Assembly: GCF_020532665.2 (NCBI RefSeq)
Contig: NZ_JAIWPG020000001.1
Coordinates: forward strand, 186,001 to 250,000
From: Lelliottia sp. WAP21
Lineage (GTDB): Bacteria > Pseudomonadota > Gammaproteobacteria > Enterobacterales > Enterobacteriaceae
Length of the DNA: 64,000 nucleotides
Direction of reading: 5' to 3'
Of the stretch, positions 49,014 through 60,868 are shown piece by piece (the first letter of the stretch is position 1; each line of letters opens with the position of its first letter). Position numbers and translations under genes: made by a program. The notes beneath the pieces were generated by a model. That model had not been told where the DNA came from. It made no database searches and saw only the letters and a program-made list of their open reading frames with translations.

Positions 49014-50393
49014 ATGCGCGAACGTTCTCCGTGGCAACCCCGTCTTGCAGAAGGCAATTCATCCCCTACCGATCGGCTGGTCCAGGCGTTGTCAGACGAT
49101 ATTCTTTCAGGCCTGCTGAGGCTCGGCGCGCGCCTTCCGGCGCATCGTGAACTGGCAGATACGCTCGGTATCGCGGTGGGTACCGTAACGAAAGCTTATG
49201 GGATCCTGGAGAGACGGGGTCTGGTTCGAAGCGTTAAGGGCAGCGGAATGTTTGTCGCGCTGGCCAATTCCAGAAGCCGAACCTTCATCGACCTGTCGCA
49301 AAACACCCCGCCGGCAGCACTGACCTCCCGGTCACTGAGTAAGACACTCACCACCCTCGCCCGGCGTCCTGACATGGATATGTTTAACACTTACGCCCCG
49401 GCAACGGGCCATGATGAACACCGGCGGCTTCTTGCGCAGTGGTTCAGTCGTCTGGGTGTCCCGGCAGATTATCAGCATCTCATCTTAACGAACGGTGCTC
49501 AGCATGCGCTCTCTGTCGCGTTGTCTACGGTCTGTGAACCTTTTGGCCGACTGTACGTTGAGGCTCAGACCTATTCAGGGCTGATTCAACTATCGCATTT
49601 ACTCAAGCTCACATTAGTGGGGATCCCGATGGATGACGAAGGCATGGATGTCTCTGTTCTGGAAAAGATCCTCGATGAAAATGCGGAAAAAGGCGGTGCT
49701 GTCTATGTCACGCCGCTCTTACAAAGTCCGTCCACACGCATTATGAGCCTGGCCCGCCGTCAGGAACTGGTACGGGTATGTCGGGAAAGGGGCTTAAAGA
49801 TTATTGAGGATGATGTTTATCGGCTGATGAGCACGACAGAATTGCCACAGATTGCCAAAATAGCCCCCGATATCACTTTATATGTGAATAGCTTATCTAA
49901 GATCCTTAATCCAGCATTGCGGATTGGCGGGCTGCTGGTACCAGAGGCGCTGTATTCACGAGCAGAATCCATGCTGAGGGCAACGGCGATGATGGTCTCT
50001 CCGCTAAGCAGTTCCATCATGGAGCAATGGCTGATTGATGGCACAGCAGAAACCGTCACCCTCGCCATTGAACACGAAACCCGGCGTCGTTACCAACTCG
50101 CTATCGACATTTTAGGAGAGCACGTTTATCGCTCGGGGCTGCCCAGCTTTCATCTCTGGTTACCGTTTTCACGCGATGACGCGCACTCTTTCTACACTGC
50201 AGCGCTGGCGACAGGCATCAAGGTGACAGCACCGGCCTCAACTGAAGTGGGTCAACAGTCGGATCAGTACGGCGTCAGGTTGTGTATTGGCGCAACGGAG
50301 TTCAGCCAGTTAAAGCAAGCACTCTTGAAGCTCAACGAGATTGCCGGGCAACTCAAACAGAAACCAGACCCGTTCCCGCTTTTTAATGTATGA
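49014..50393 (+). CDS. MocR-type (GntR/aminotransferase fusion) regulator
   Basis: A 459-residue PLP-dependent regulator. A GntR winged helix-turn-helix at about 15-80 (LPAHRELADTLGIAVGTVTKAYGILERRGLV) is fused to a fold-type I aminotransferase domain, whose PLP lysine lies in YVNSLSKILNPALRIGG. The start at ATG 49014 is preferred to the GTG at 48987, which lies inside the operator repeat. It probably regulates azlCD in response to an amino acid. Confidence 0.9.
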   Translation: MRERSPWQPRLAEGNSSPTDRLVQALSDDILSGLLRLGARLPAHRELADTLGIAVGTVTKAYGILERRGLVRSVKGSGMFVALANSRSRTFIDLSQNTPPAALTSRSLSKTLTTLARRPDMDMFNTYAPATGHDEHRRLLAQWFSRLGVPADYQHLILTNGAQHALSVALSTVCEPFGRLYVEAQTYSGLIQLSHLLKLTLVGIPMDDEGMDVSVLEKILDENAEKGGAVYVTPLLQSPSTRIMSLARRQELVRVCRERGLKIIEDDVYRLMSTTELPQIAKIAPDITLYVNSLSKILNPALRIGGLLVPEALYSRAESMLRATAMMVSPLSSSIMEQWLIDGTAETVTLAIEHETRRRYQLAIDILGEHVYRSGLPSFHLWLPFSRDDAHSFYTAALATGIKVTAPASTEVGQQSDQYGVRLCIGATEFSQLKQALLKLNEIAGQLKQKPDPFPLFNV

Positions 50394-50722
50394 ATGACAG
50401 GATAGGTCTGACTCACGTTTCTTCTGACGAGGGTGATGTCATTCCCATTATGTGCTCAAAAAATCAGCGGCGATTCGATCAGCATTTTTTCATAATATTT
50501 TTATCAGTCGCCATGATGAAATAGACAATGCTTATACAATCGGTAAAGCGTATGGATGGGTCTTATGCTTCCAGTCGACGCGAAGCGTAAACGCATTTTT
50601 ACAGGCCAGGTCAGGCATTGCCTGCTTCAAAAAATTGCCGTATTTGTTATAGTGTTACTTACTGATTCTTCATCTCTGCGGTGCCAAAAAGAACAAGATT
50701 CACCGCAACCCAGGATAATGAA
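50394..50722. other. Intergenic region holding the oqxR promoter
   Basis: 329 bp with no supported gene. It contains CAGGCATTGCCTG, a 13-base palindrome (50612-50624), immediately upstream of a plausible promoter: -35 TTCAAA (50626-50631), 16-bp spacer, -10 TATAGT (50648-50653). The open frame at 50452-50652 has no ribosome site. Confidence 0.5.
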
Positions 50723-51199
50723 ATGTTAGATTACCGCTTCCCGACAGCTTTGCAGATGGTTCTCAGCGTAGCGATGGCGGAGCAATCGGGTGAACGTTCA
50801 ACGAGTGCGATTCTGGCCTATGGGCTGGAAGCGAACCCGAGCTTTATCCGCAAGTTAATGGTTCCGCTCACGCGTGATGGCATTATCGTTTCAACCCTGG
50901 GACGCAATGGTTCTATTCATCTTGGTCGCCCGGCGGAAAATATCACGCTGCGTGATATCTATGTTTCTGTCATAGAAGATAAAAAACTGTGGGCGTCGCG
51001 TCCTGACGTACCGGCTCGCTGCGTCGTCAGCGCCAACGCGTGCTGGTACTTCAAATCTATCGCCGATGAAGCGGAACAGGCTTCGTTAGAGGTTCTGGCT
51101 CAACATACCGTGGCCAGCGCGCTGGAAAAGGTCAAAAAAGCCGATACCAGCGGGTGCGATCCGGTGCCTGAAATTGAAGGCCTGCATAAAAAAGCGTAG
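50723..51199 (+). CDS. oqxR: Rrf2-family repressor of the oqxAB efflux operon
   Basis: A 158-residue Rrf2-family regulator with an N-terminal winged helix-turn-helix (LAYGLEANPSFIRKLMVPLTRDGIIVSTLG). In Klebsiella OqxR represses oqxAB and rarA, and its mutations raise fluoroquinolone, chloramphenicol and olaquindox resistance. Cys100, Cys107 and Cys145 are present, but I do not claim an iron-sulfur site. ATG 50723 has AGGA upstream; the frame is open back to 50681. It stands convergent to oqxB, the known arrangement. The frame is intact, so repression should work. Confidence 0.93.
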   Translation: MLDYRFPTALQMVLSVAMAEQSGERSTSAILAYGLEANPSFIRKLMVPLTRDGIIVSTLGRNGSIHLGRPAENITLRDIYVSVIEDKKLWASRPDVPARCVVSANACWYFKSIADEAEQASLEVLAQHTVASALEKVKKADTSGCDPVPEIEGLHKKA

Positions 51200-51218
51200 C
51201 CATGCCCTTCCTGATACG

Positions 51219-51257
51219 AAAAAAAAAACCGCCTTAACGAGAAGGCGGTTTTTTTGT
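51219..51257. terminator. Bidirectional terminator between oqxR and oqxB
   Basis: AACCGCCTT (51227-51235) pairs with AAGGCGGTT (51242-51250) over a six-base loop, flanked by an A-run and a T-run of at least seven, so it works both ways. Confidence 0.93.
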
Positions 51258-51270
51258 GCCCTGTAAAAAC

Positions 51271-54200
51271 CTAGGCAGGTAAAACGTCGTTGACCGGTTT
51301 GCCGCGCGTAACGAATTTACGCAGCGTCACGTAAAACACCGGCGTCAGGAACAGACCAAACAGCGTCACGCCCAGCATCCCGGAGAACACCGTGATCCCG
51401 GTGACGCCGCGCACTTCTGCGCCCGCGCCGTGACCGAGGATCAGCGGAATCGTCCCGGCAATAAAGGCGATGGAGGTCATCACAATCGGGCGTAAACGCA
51501 GGCGGCACGCTTCCAGCGCCGCTTCCATAATCCCTTTCCCTTGCATCTCCAGCTCGCGGGCAAACTCAACGATAAGAATCGCGTTTTTACATGCCAGCCC
51601 CATGAGTACCACCAGCCCCACCTGCACGAAGACGTTGTTATCGCCCCCGGTCAGCCAGACGCCAAACAGCGCGGACAGCATCGTCATCGGAACGATCAGG
51701 ATCACCGCCAGCGGCAGGGTCCAGCTTTCATACAGCGCGGCCAGCACCAGGAAAGCCAGCAGCACCGCGACCGGGAAGACGATCAGCGCCGTGTTGCCCT
51801 GAGTGGCCTGCTGGAAGCTCAGATCCGTCCATTCAATATTCATCCCATTCGGCAGGATCTGCTTAGACATCCCGTCCAGCTGCGTCATCGCCTGTGAGGA
51901 AGAGAGAATGCGCGGATCGGCATCGCCAATCAGATCCGCCGCCGGATAACCGTTGTAGCGAATCACCGGATCCGGCCCGTAGGTGGTGCTGATATTCACC
52001 ATACTGCCGATCGGGACCATTTCGCCCTGATTATTACGGGTGCGCAAATTCGCAATGTCTTCCACGCTGTCGCGGAATGGCCCGTCGGCCTGCGCCATCA
52101 CGCGCCAGGTACGCCCGAACTGGTTAAAATCGTTCACATAAGACGATCCCAGATAGGTTTGCAGCGTCCCGAACAGATCGGTCAGCGACACGCCCTGCGC
52201 TTTCGCCTTATCTCGATCAACCTGCACATCCAGCTGCGGAACGTTAGCCTGGTAGGTTGAGATCGGGAAATGCATCCCCGGCGTCTGCATAATCGCACCG
52301 GACATGGTGTTCACCGCGTTTTGCAGCGCACCATAGCCCAAACCGCCGCGATCCTGGATGTACAGCGAATAACCCGACCCCTGCCCCAGCCCTAAAATCG
52401 GCGGTGGCAAAATGGAGAAACCAAAGCCCTGCTGAATTTGAGCGATTTTGGCGTTAATCTCAGCGTTAATTTCCGCCGCCGTGTGTTTACGCTGATCGAA
52501 CGGTTTCAGACCAAAGAAGACCGTCCCGGTATTCGGCGTGTTGGTGAACTGCAGCGCGTTAAGCCCAGGAAACGCGACCGCATAATCCACACCTTCGGTA
52601 TTCATCCCGATTTCGCTCATTTTGCGGATCACCGCATCGGTGCGCGCCAGCGAAGAACCTTCCGGCATTTTTACGCCGCCAATGAGATACAGCTTATCCT
52701 GTGTCGGTATAAACCCGCCGGGGACTGCTTTAAACATCACGCCCGCCGCACAGAGCAGCAGCACATAGACCACAAACACCGCGCCACGGCGTCCGAGCGT
52801 TTTCCCCACCAGCCCCTGATAACCGTTTGAACTACGCTGGAAAAAGCGGTTAAACGGACGGAACAGCCAGCCGAACAGACGATCGATAAGCCGGGTCGGG
52901 AAGTCTTTCGGGGCACCGTGCGGTTTTAACAGCAGCGCTGCCAGCGCCGGCGAGAGCGTCAGCGAGTTGATGGCGGAAATCACCGTCGAAATCGCGATAG
53001 TCACCGCGAACTGTTTGTAGAACTGGCCGGTTACTCCGGAGAGGAACGCCATCGGGACAAATACCGCGCACAGCACCAGCGCAATCGCGATAATCGGTCC
53101 GGACACTTCACGCATTGCCTGATGCGCCGCCTGAAGCGGAGAAAGCCCCTCTTCGATATTTCGCTCGACGTTTTCCACCACCACGATGGCGTCATCCACG
53201 ACGATACCGATAGCCAGCACCAGCCCGAACAAACTCAGGGTATTCAGTGAGAAGCCCAACAGGTAGAGAATGCTGAACGTCCCCACAACCGATACCGGCA
53301 CCGCGATCAGCGGAATAATCGACGCGCGCCAGGTTTGCAGGAACAGGATCACCACCAGTACCACCAGCACCACAGCTTCCAGCAGGGTCTGCACGACCGC
53401 GCGAATGGAATCGCGAACGAAAACCGTCGGGTCGTACGGTGCTGCCCATTTCATATCTTCCGGGAAACGCGTGGCCAGTTCGTTCATTTTCGCGCGCACG
53501 GCGTTAGACAAATCGATGGCGTTCGCGCCCGGGGACTGGAAGATACCAATCCCGACCGCGTCTTTGTTGTTGAGCTGGGAACGCAGCGCATAGCTGCCAG
53601 AGCCCATTTCAATACGCGCCACGTCGCGCAGGCGTACCAGCGAGCCGTCTTGCGCCGTTTTCAGAATAATATTGCCAAACTCTTCTTCCGTGTGCAGACG
53701 CCCCTGGGCGTTAATGGAGATCAGGAAATCGCTCTCTTTCGGCAGCGGCTCGGCGCCAAGCTGTCCGGCAGAAACCTGAACGTTTTGCTCCTGCATCGCC
53801 GTCACGACATCCGAGGCCGTCAACCCGCGGGCGGCCACCTTATTGGGGTCCAGCCAGATGCGCATCGCGTATTCGCCAGAGCCAAAAATCTGAATCTGGC
53901 CTACGCCCGGCAGACGCGCCAGTTCGTCCTTCACTTTAAGCGTGGCGTAGTTACGCATATAGAGTGAATCGTACTTGCCGCCCGGCGAAAACAGATGCAC
54001 CACCAGCGTCAGCGTCGGTGATTGTTTCTGGGTGGTAATGCCCAGACGCCGTACATCTTCCGGCAGACGCGCCTCGGCCTGTGATACGCGGTTTTGCACC
54101 TGAACCTGCGCCTGATCCGGGTCGGTACCCGGGCGGAACGTCACGGTGGTGACCAGTACGCCGTCAGAGCCAGCGACGGATTTCATGTACATCATGTTTT

Positions 54201-54423
54201 CAACGCCGTTGATGGCTTCTTCCAGCGGCGTCGCCACGGTTTCTGCAATCACTTTCGGGTTGGCACCCGGATACTCCGCGCGCACCTGCACGCTTGGCGG
54301 TACGACGTCAGGATATTCGCTCACCGGCAACAGCGGGATGGCGATTAATCCGGTGATGAAAATCAGAATCGACAGTACTGCGGCGAAAATCGGCCTGTCG
54401 ATGAAAAAGCGGGAAAAGTCCAT
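51271..54423 (-). CDS. oqxB: RND efflux pump OqxB
   Basis: A 1050-residue HAE-1 inner-membrane proton-driven efflux transporter. Twelve membrane segments; the TM4 proton-relay pair is in GIVVDDAIVVVENV and the TM10 lysine in GLACKNAILIVEFA. It exports olaquindox, quinolones, chloramphenicol, nitrofurantoin and biocides. It matches OqxB in length and sequence. Follows oqxA by 23 bp, so oqxAB is one operon. Confidence 0.97.
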   Translation of the reverse strand: MDFSRFFIDRPIFAAVLSILIFITGLIAIPLLPVSEYPDVVPPSVQVRAEYPGANPKVIAETVATPLEEAINGVENMMYMKSVAGSDGVLVTTVTFRPGTDPDQAQVQVQNRVSQAEARLPEDVRRLGITTQKQSPTLTLVVHLFSPGGKYDSLYMRNYATLKVKDELARLPGVGQIQIFGSGEYAMRIWLDPNKVAARGLTASDVVTAMQEQNVQVSAGQLGAEPLPKESDFLISINAQGRLHTEEEFGNIILKTAQDGSLVRLRDVARIEMGSGSYALRSQLNNKDAVGIGIFQSPGANAIDLSNAVRAKMNELATRFPEDMKWAAPYDPTVFVRDSIRAVVQTLLEAVVLVVLVVILFLQTWRASIIPLIAVPVSVVGTFSILYLLGFSLNTLSLFGLVLAIGIVVDDAIVVVENVERNIEEGLSPLQAAHQAMREVSGPIIAIALVLCAVFVPMAFLSGVTGQFYKQFAVTIAISTVISAINSLTLSPALAALLLKPHGAPKDFPTRLIDRLFGWLFRPFNRFFQRSSNGYQGLVGKTLGRRGAVFVVYVLLLCAAGVMFKAVPGGFIPTQDKLYLIGGVKMPEGSSLARTDAVIRKMSEIGMNTEGVDYAVAFPGLNALQFTNTPNTGTVFFGLKPFDQRKHTAAEINAEINAKIAQIQQGFGFSILPPPILGLGQGSGYSLYIQDRGGLGYGALQNAVNTMSGAIMQTPGMHFPISTYQANVPQLDVQVDRDKAKAQGVSLTDLFGTLQTYLGSSYVNDFNQFGRTWRVMAQADGPFRDSVEDIANLRTRNNQGEMVPIGSMVNISTTYGPDPVIRYNGYPAADLIGDADPRILSSSQAMTQLDGMSKQILPNGMNIEWTDLSFQQATQGNTALIVFPVAVLLAFLVLAALYESWTLPLAVILIVPMTMLSALFGVWLTGGDNNVFVQVGLVVLMGLACKNAILIVEFARELEMQGKGIMEAALEACRLRLRPIVMTSIAFIAGTIPLILGHGAGAEVRGVTGITVFSGMLGVTLFGLFLTPVFYVTLRKFVTRGKPVNDVLPA

Positions 54424-54446
54424 ATGTCGGATTCTCGGGTAAGGGA

Positions 54447-55622
54447 TCAGTTAAGCGCGGCGCTGGCGGTCATCGGAACGGTTTTCGCGTTAACCGGCAT
54501 ACCCGGCATAAACACTTTTTGTAAACCGTCGACGATGACTTTATCGCCCGGGTTCAGCCCCTGCTGCACGATACGCAACCCGGCGGCCAGACGGCCCGGC
54601 GTGATATCGCGGCGCTGCGCTTTACCTTCTTTATCAACGATATAAACGTATTTGCGATCCTGATCGGTCAGCACTGCTTTATCGTCGACAAGCGTGGCTT
54701 TGAATTCAGCGCTGCCCGGCAGGCGTACGCGGGCAAACAGTCCTGGCGTGAACTGACGCTGCGCGTTATCCAGCAGCGCGCGCATGCGGATGGTGCCGGT
54801 ACTCGGCGTTAACTGATTATCAAGAAAATCTACCTTGCCCTGATGGGGATAGCCCTCCTCGTCCACCAGGCCAATCTCAACCGGGAGTGCCAGGTGATTA
54901 CTGGACGCGCCCTGCCCGCTGCGGGCAAGATTTTGATAGTGGAGATAGGTCGCTTCATCCACGTCAAAATAGACGTAAACCGTTTTCAGGGAGACCAGGG
55001 TGGTGAGGACGCTGGCACTGTCACCCGCGGTGACCAGATTACCGCTGGTGATCAGCGCCCGGCTGGCGCGGCCATCAATAGGCGCGGTCACTTTGGTAAA
55101 ATCCAGGTTAAGTTGCGCGGCGTCAACTGCCGCCTGCGCGGCACGAATGTCGGCCTGCGCCTGAGAAGCAGCCGAACGGCGTTGCTCCCACTCTTCGCGG
55201 GACACGACGTTGGTATTGACGAGTTTATCGGTACGGCTAGCCTCACTTCGCGCCAGGCTGGCCTGCGTTTTGGCTCTCGTCAACGCAGCCTGCGCCTGTT
55301 CCAGCGCGGCGCGATAGGTTCTGTCATCGATAGTGAACAGCACCTCGCCCTTTTTCACTTCCTGGCCGTCGGTGTAATTCACTTTATCAATGTAGCCGGA
55401 AACACGCGGGCGCAGCTGAACGCTTTCCACCGCTTCAATCCGGCCATTGAAGCTATCCCACTGGCTGATGGATTTCACTACCACGTCAGCGGCGCTCACG
55501 GCGGGCGCTTGGGGGACGGCGTTTTGCGCCACGCCGTCATCGCATCCGACAAGCAGCACGGAGAGGAACATCGCTCCCAGCGCCGTCAGATGAACGTTAA
55601 CCCAGGTTTTTTGCAGGCTCAT
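54447..55622 (-). CDS. oqxA: RND efflux periplasmic adaptor OqxA
   Basis: A 391-residue membrane-fusion protein. It has a lipoprotein signal with lipobox LVGC (Cys27), a lipoyl half-domain (VQLRPRVSGYIDKVNYTDGQ), a coiled-coil hairpin (about residues 95-160) and a beta-barrel. It joins OqxB to TolC. Sequence is OqxA over its whole length. Divergent from rarA, its activator. Confidence 0.97.
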   Translation of the reverse strand: MSLQKTWVNVHLTALGAMFLSVLLVGCDDGVAQNAVPQAPAVSAADVVVKSISQWDSFNGRIEAVESVQLRPRVSGYIDKVNYTDGQEVKKGEVLFTIDDRTYRAALEQAQAALTRAKTQASLARSEASRTDKLVNTNVVSREEWEQRRSAASQAQADIRAAQAAVDAAQLNLDFTKVTAPIDGRASRALITSGNLVTAGDSASVLTTLVSLKTVYVYFDVDEATYLHYQNLARSGQGASSNHLALPVEIGLVDEEGYPHQGKVDFLDNQLTPSTGTIRMRALLDNAQRQFTPGLFARVRLPGSAEFKATLVDDKAVLTDQDRKYVYIVDKEGKAQRRDITPGRLAAGLRIVQQGLNPGDKVIVDGLQKVFMPGMPVNAKTVPMTASAALN

Positions 55623-55955
55623 TATTTTTATTCCGGTAATGGTAGCCGTCGGGCAAGACGCCGCGGGAGACGCTGCGCCACTTCCTTTGTCCGAACTGGC
55701 TTGAGACTATTTGTGTCGTTCATCGCCACAAAACTGTAACAGTTGCGAATACACTATCGCGGCGATTGTAGGAAGGCGCTAAATTAAGTGCAAGAATAAT
55801 TAATACACTTTATGTGCTATTTGAGTGAAGGAGAAAAGGCGCGTTTGCGACAAGGATTTAAATGCAACAATAAAACTTGCATTAAATGTCAGAGCGAGTC
55901 ATCTTTAAATGCAACAGACAAAGATGCTTTTTAAAACGCGGCGTGGGGGAACACC
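55623..55955. other. Divergent oqxA-rarA control region
   Basis: 333 bp with no gene. It holds AACTGTAACAGTT, a 13-base palindrome (55732-55744) about 110 bp upstream of oqxA, and an AT-rich half nearer rarA. I found no convincing mar box by eye; RarA and OqxR are expected to bind here. Confidence 0.5.
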
Positions 55956-56306
55956 ATGAACACTGACGCATTTATTCATGATCTACTCGACTGGATCGAT
56001 AACAATCTGGAAAACCGCCTGGACATTAACACCGTTTCCAGGCGCGCCGGCTACTCGAAATGGCACCTCCAGCGGATGTTCAAGGAACATACCGGTTATC
56101 CACTCGGCGAGTATATTCGTGCGCAAAAGCTGCAAAAATCGGTCGAGCGCTTAACGCACAGCGATGAACCGATTCTGAACGTGGCGATCGCGCTGGGCTT
56201 TGACTCTCAGCAGTCCTTTAACCGCAGCTTTAAGCGTCAGTATGGTCAGGCACCGGGCGCATGGCGCCGCAATACCGTCTGCTCTGAGCGCCAGCAATCA
56301 ACATAG
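55956..56306 (+). CDS. rarA: AraC-family multidrug-resistance activator RarA
   Basis: A 116-residue single-domain AraC activator of the MarA/SoxS/RamA group. Two helix-turn-helices: INTVSRRAGYSKWHLQRMFKEHTG and ILNVAIALGFDSQQSFNRSFKRQYG. In Klebsiella and Enterobacter RarA activates oqxAB and acrAB and lies next to oqxA, as here. Start ATG 55956 after GGGGGAAC. A GC-rich hairpin (56308-56331) follows directly after the stop. Confidence 0.94.
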   Translation: MNTDAFIHDLLDWIDNNLENRLDINTVSRRAGYSKWHLQRMFKEHTGYPLGEYIRAQKLQKSVERLTHSDEPILNVAIALGFDSQQSFNRSFKRQYGQAPGAWRRNTVCSERQQST

Positions 56307-56307
56307 T

Positions 56308-56331
56308 GGGTCGCGGTGTTCACCGCGACCC
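56308..56331 (+). terminator. Hairpin after rarA
   Basis: GGGTCGCGGT (56308-56317) pairs with ACCGCGACCC (56322-56331), loop GTTC, directly after the rarA stop. Only TT follows. A second large hairpin (56381-56389 with 56409-56417) lies before the budC end. Confidence 0.6.
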
Positions 56332-56507
56332 TTCAAACTACGCGCATTGCCCTGGTATGACACGGGCACAAGCACGCTGTCCGGGCAAATGGGCGATGAT
56401 GTAGACCCTTTGCCCGGTACTCGCTGTCTCAGCGCCCTTATGAAGCGCGTACCGCTCCACAGGGTTGAGCATCTCACCGGCAGGCGCGAGGCAGCGTTTA
56501 TGCGTAT

Positions 56508-58978
<2,471 letters not shown>

Positions 58979-58991
58979 GGTGGTTCTCCTG

Positions 58992-59774
58992 TTAGTTTTC
59001 GACGGAACGGATTGCAGCATCAAGGTTGCTGGGGTGGAGGTCGGCCTGTAAAAATGCGCTGTCGGCTGGCAAATCAATCATCAGCTTGTGAATTTCACCG
59101 AAAGTCAGCACCCCGCTCTCCAGCTGATAGTCGAGCAGATGCCCCCCACCCTGACGGTCATCGGTGATGAAATGTTCGTGATAGCCCGCCACGTTGATCC
59201 CTTGCATATGCTGCGGCGTGCGGAATCCGACCAGCACACCCTTGCGCTGGTTAAAGCGGAACACAGGCTGGTCATCCAGCACGTCGGTCATTGCGCGGTA
59301 TGGCGGCGTCTGACGCGGCACGGTACGGGTGTGGGCGTGGCGGAAATTACCGTCGATGCGTAACGCACAGAACAGATTATCGGAAGGGATTTGCTGGTCG
59401 ATCACGTCATGGATCTGCTGACGGCTGACCGGCCCGTCAAAGGTTTTGCGATACTGCGGCTGGAACCAGGTCATCACCGCGAACGGCGTTTTTTGCTCCG
59501 GTTTTGCGGCCCGGGCGCTACCGTCGGCGCGCAGCTGGTATACCTGGCTGCTGAACGCAATCATTTCGCCGTCCAGCTCGTTAAACGTCCCCAGACCAAA
59601 ATCACCGTGCGCAAGCAGATCGGCGATAGTGGTCTCTCCTTCGTATACGCCGCTTAGCAGCGCGCTCATTAGCGATGTTTGGTAAATTACGCTGTCAGGA
59701 TGCTGGGCAGAAAACCCACGCAGGGTCTCGCACAAACTGGCCTCACAGTCGCATGCAGATGAATGCATCATCAT
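58992..59774 (-). CDS. budA: Alpha-acetolactate decarboxylase
   Basis: A 260-residue zinc enzyme that decarboxylates acetolactate to acetoin. Zinc histidines lie in [10 protein letters not shown] and [19 protein letters not shown]. Start at ATG 59774 with GAGG upstream; two further ATG codons follow directly, so the exact start is open by two residues. First gene of budABC, divergent from budR. Confidence 0.94.
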   Translation of the reverse strand: MMMHSSACDCEASLCETLRGFSAQHPDSVIYQTSLMSALLSGVYEGETTIADLLAHGDFGLGTFNELDGEMIAFSSQVYQLRADGSARAAKPEQKTPFAVMTWFQPQYRKTFDGPVSRQQIHDVIDQQIPSDNLFCALRIDGNFRHAHTRTVPRQTPPYRAMTDVLDDQPVFRFNQRKGVLVGFRTPQHMQGINVAGYHEHFITDDRQGGGHLLDYQLESGVLTFGEIHKLMIDLPADSAFLQADLHPSNLDAAIRSVEN

Positions 59775-59876
59775 GCTCGTCCTCTTCAACGTTATTTATA
59801 AAAGTTAAATAAATGTTGACCCGATTCAGCATAGAGTTCCAATATAGAAACCATGCTGGTTTGAGACGTTTTAGAT

Positions 59877-60758
59877 ATGGAACTTCGTTATCTGCGGTAT
59901 TTTGTCGCGGTTGCACGCGAGCGGCACTTCACCAAAGCGGCCAAAGCGCTGGGGATTTCACAGCCTCCTCTGAGTCAGCAGATTAAACGGCTTGAGGAAG
60001 AGGTGGGCACGCCGCTGTTCAGACGCCTGACGCGGGGCGTTGAGTTGACCGAAGCGGGAGAAGCCTTCTATGAGGATGCCTGCCAGATCCTCGCGATGAG
60101 CGATGCCGCGCTGGAAAAAGCCCGGGGCATTGCACGCGGACTGAATGGCAGCCTGTCGATAGGGATCACCAGTTCTGACGCTTTTCATCCAAAAATCTTT
60201 GCGCTTATTCGTCAGTTTCAGGTGCAGAATATGGCGGTGAGAGTCCATCAGGTGGAAGCCAATATGTCGTCGCTGATGGCGATGCTGGCGGAGGGTGAAC
60301 TGGACATCGCCTTTGTGCGACTGCCCTGCGAGAGCAGCAAGGCGTTTGATCTGAAAATCCTTGACCGTGAGCCGATGGTGGTGGCGTTACACAGCAACCA
60401 TCCTCTGGCAGAAAGGGATGCCCTCTCATTAGAGGCGCTTCGGGATACGCCGGTGATTCTCTTCCCGCAGGAGGTCGCACCGGGGTTGTACGATCGCGTT
60501 TACGGCTGCTGCGAGCGGGCCGGAATTGATATGCAGCACACGCAGCAGTCCTCACAGCTCTCTTCTTCTCTGAGTATGGTGGCCGCTGGCGCCGGGTTCG
60601 CGCTGGTGCCGCAGTCAATGGCGGCGATTTCTCCGCCAGGCGTCAGCTATCATTCGTTAATTTCACCGGCGCTCAGTACGGATATCGCACTCTGCTGGCG
60701 GCGGTTTGAACGCTCGCGGACGGTAAAACGGTTTTTGAAAATCTTCCGCGAGGAGTAA
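59877..60758 (+). CDS. budR: LysR-family acetoin/butanediol regulator BudR
   Basis: A 293-residue LysR regulator (AlsR-like). The helix-turn-helix is HFTKAAKALGISQPPLSQQIKRLEEEVGTPLF at residues 18-50; the substrate-binding domain follows. In Klebsiella BudR activates budABC with acetate as a signal. Divergent from budA over 102 bp, where its site should lie. Confidence 0.92.
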   Translation: MELRYLRYFVAVARERHFTKAAKALGISQPPLSQQIKRLEEEVGTPLFRRLTRGVELTEAGEAFYEDACQILAMSDAALEKARGIARGLNGSLSIGITSSDAFHPKIFALIRQFQVQNMAVRVHQVEANMSSLMAMLAEGELDIAFVRLPCESSKAFDLKILDREPMVVALHSNHPLAERDALSLEALRDTPVILFPQEVAPGLYDRVYGCCERAGIDMQHTQQSSQLSSSLSMVAAGAGFALVPQSMAAISPPGVSYHSLISPALSTDIALCWRRFERSRTVKRFLKIFREE

Positions 60759-60868
60759 GGCCTGAGCGATACTGTTTACCGAGCCTCATTTGCCCCCTCT
60801 TCTGGGATTTTGCTGCCAGTGGGTATTTTTCGGGTCACACTGGATGGCCCGCCGTGGATATCGGGCGA

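Noticed and set aside
50452-50652. 66-codon frame before oqxR
   Set aside because: No ribosome site, and it spans the predicted oqxR promoter and palindrome.
54843-55739. 298-codon open frame antisense to oqxA
   Set aside because: oqxA is certain on the other strand; the antisense product has no recognisable domain and no start signal.
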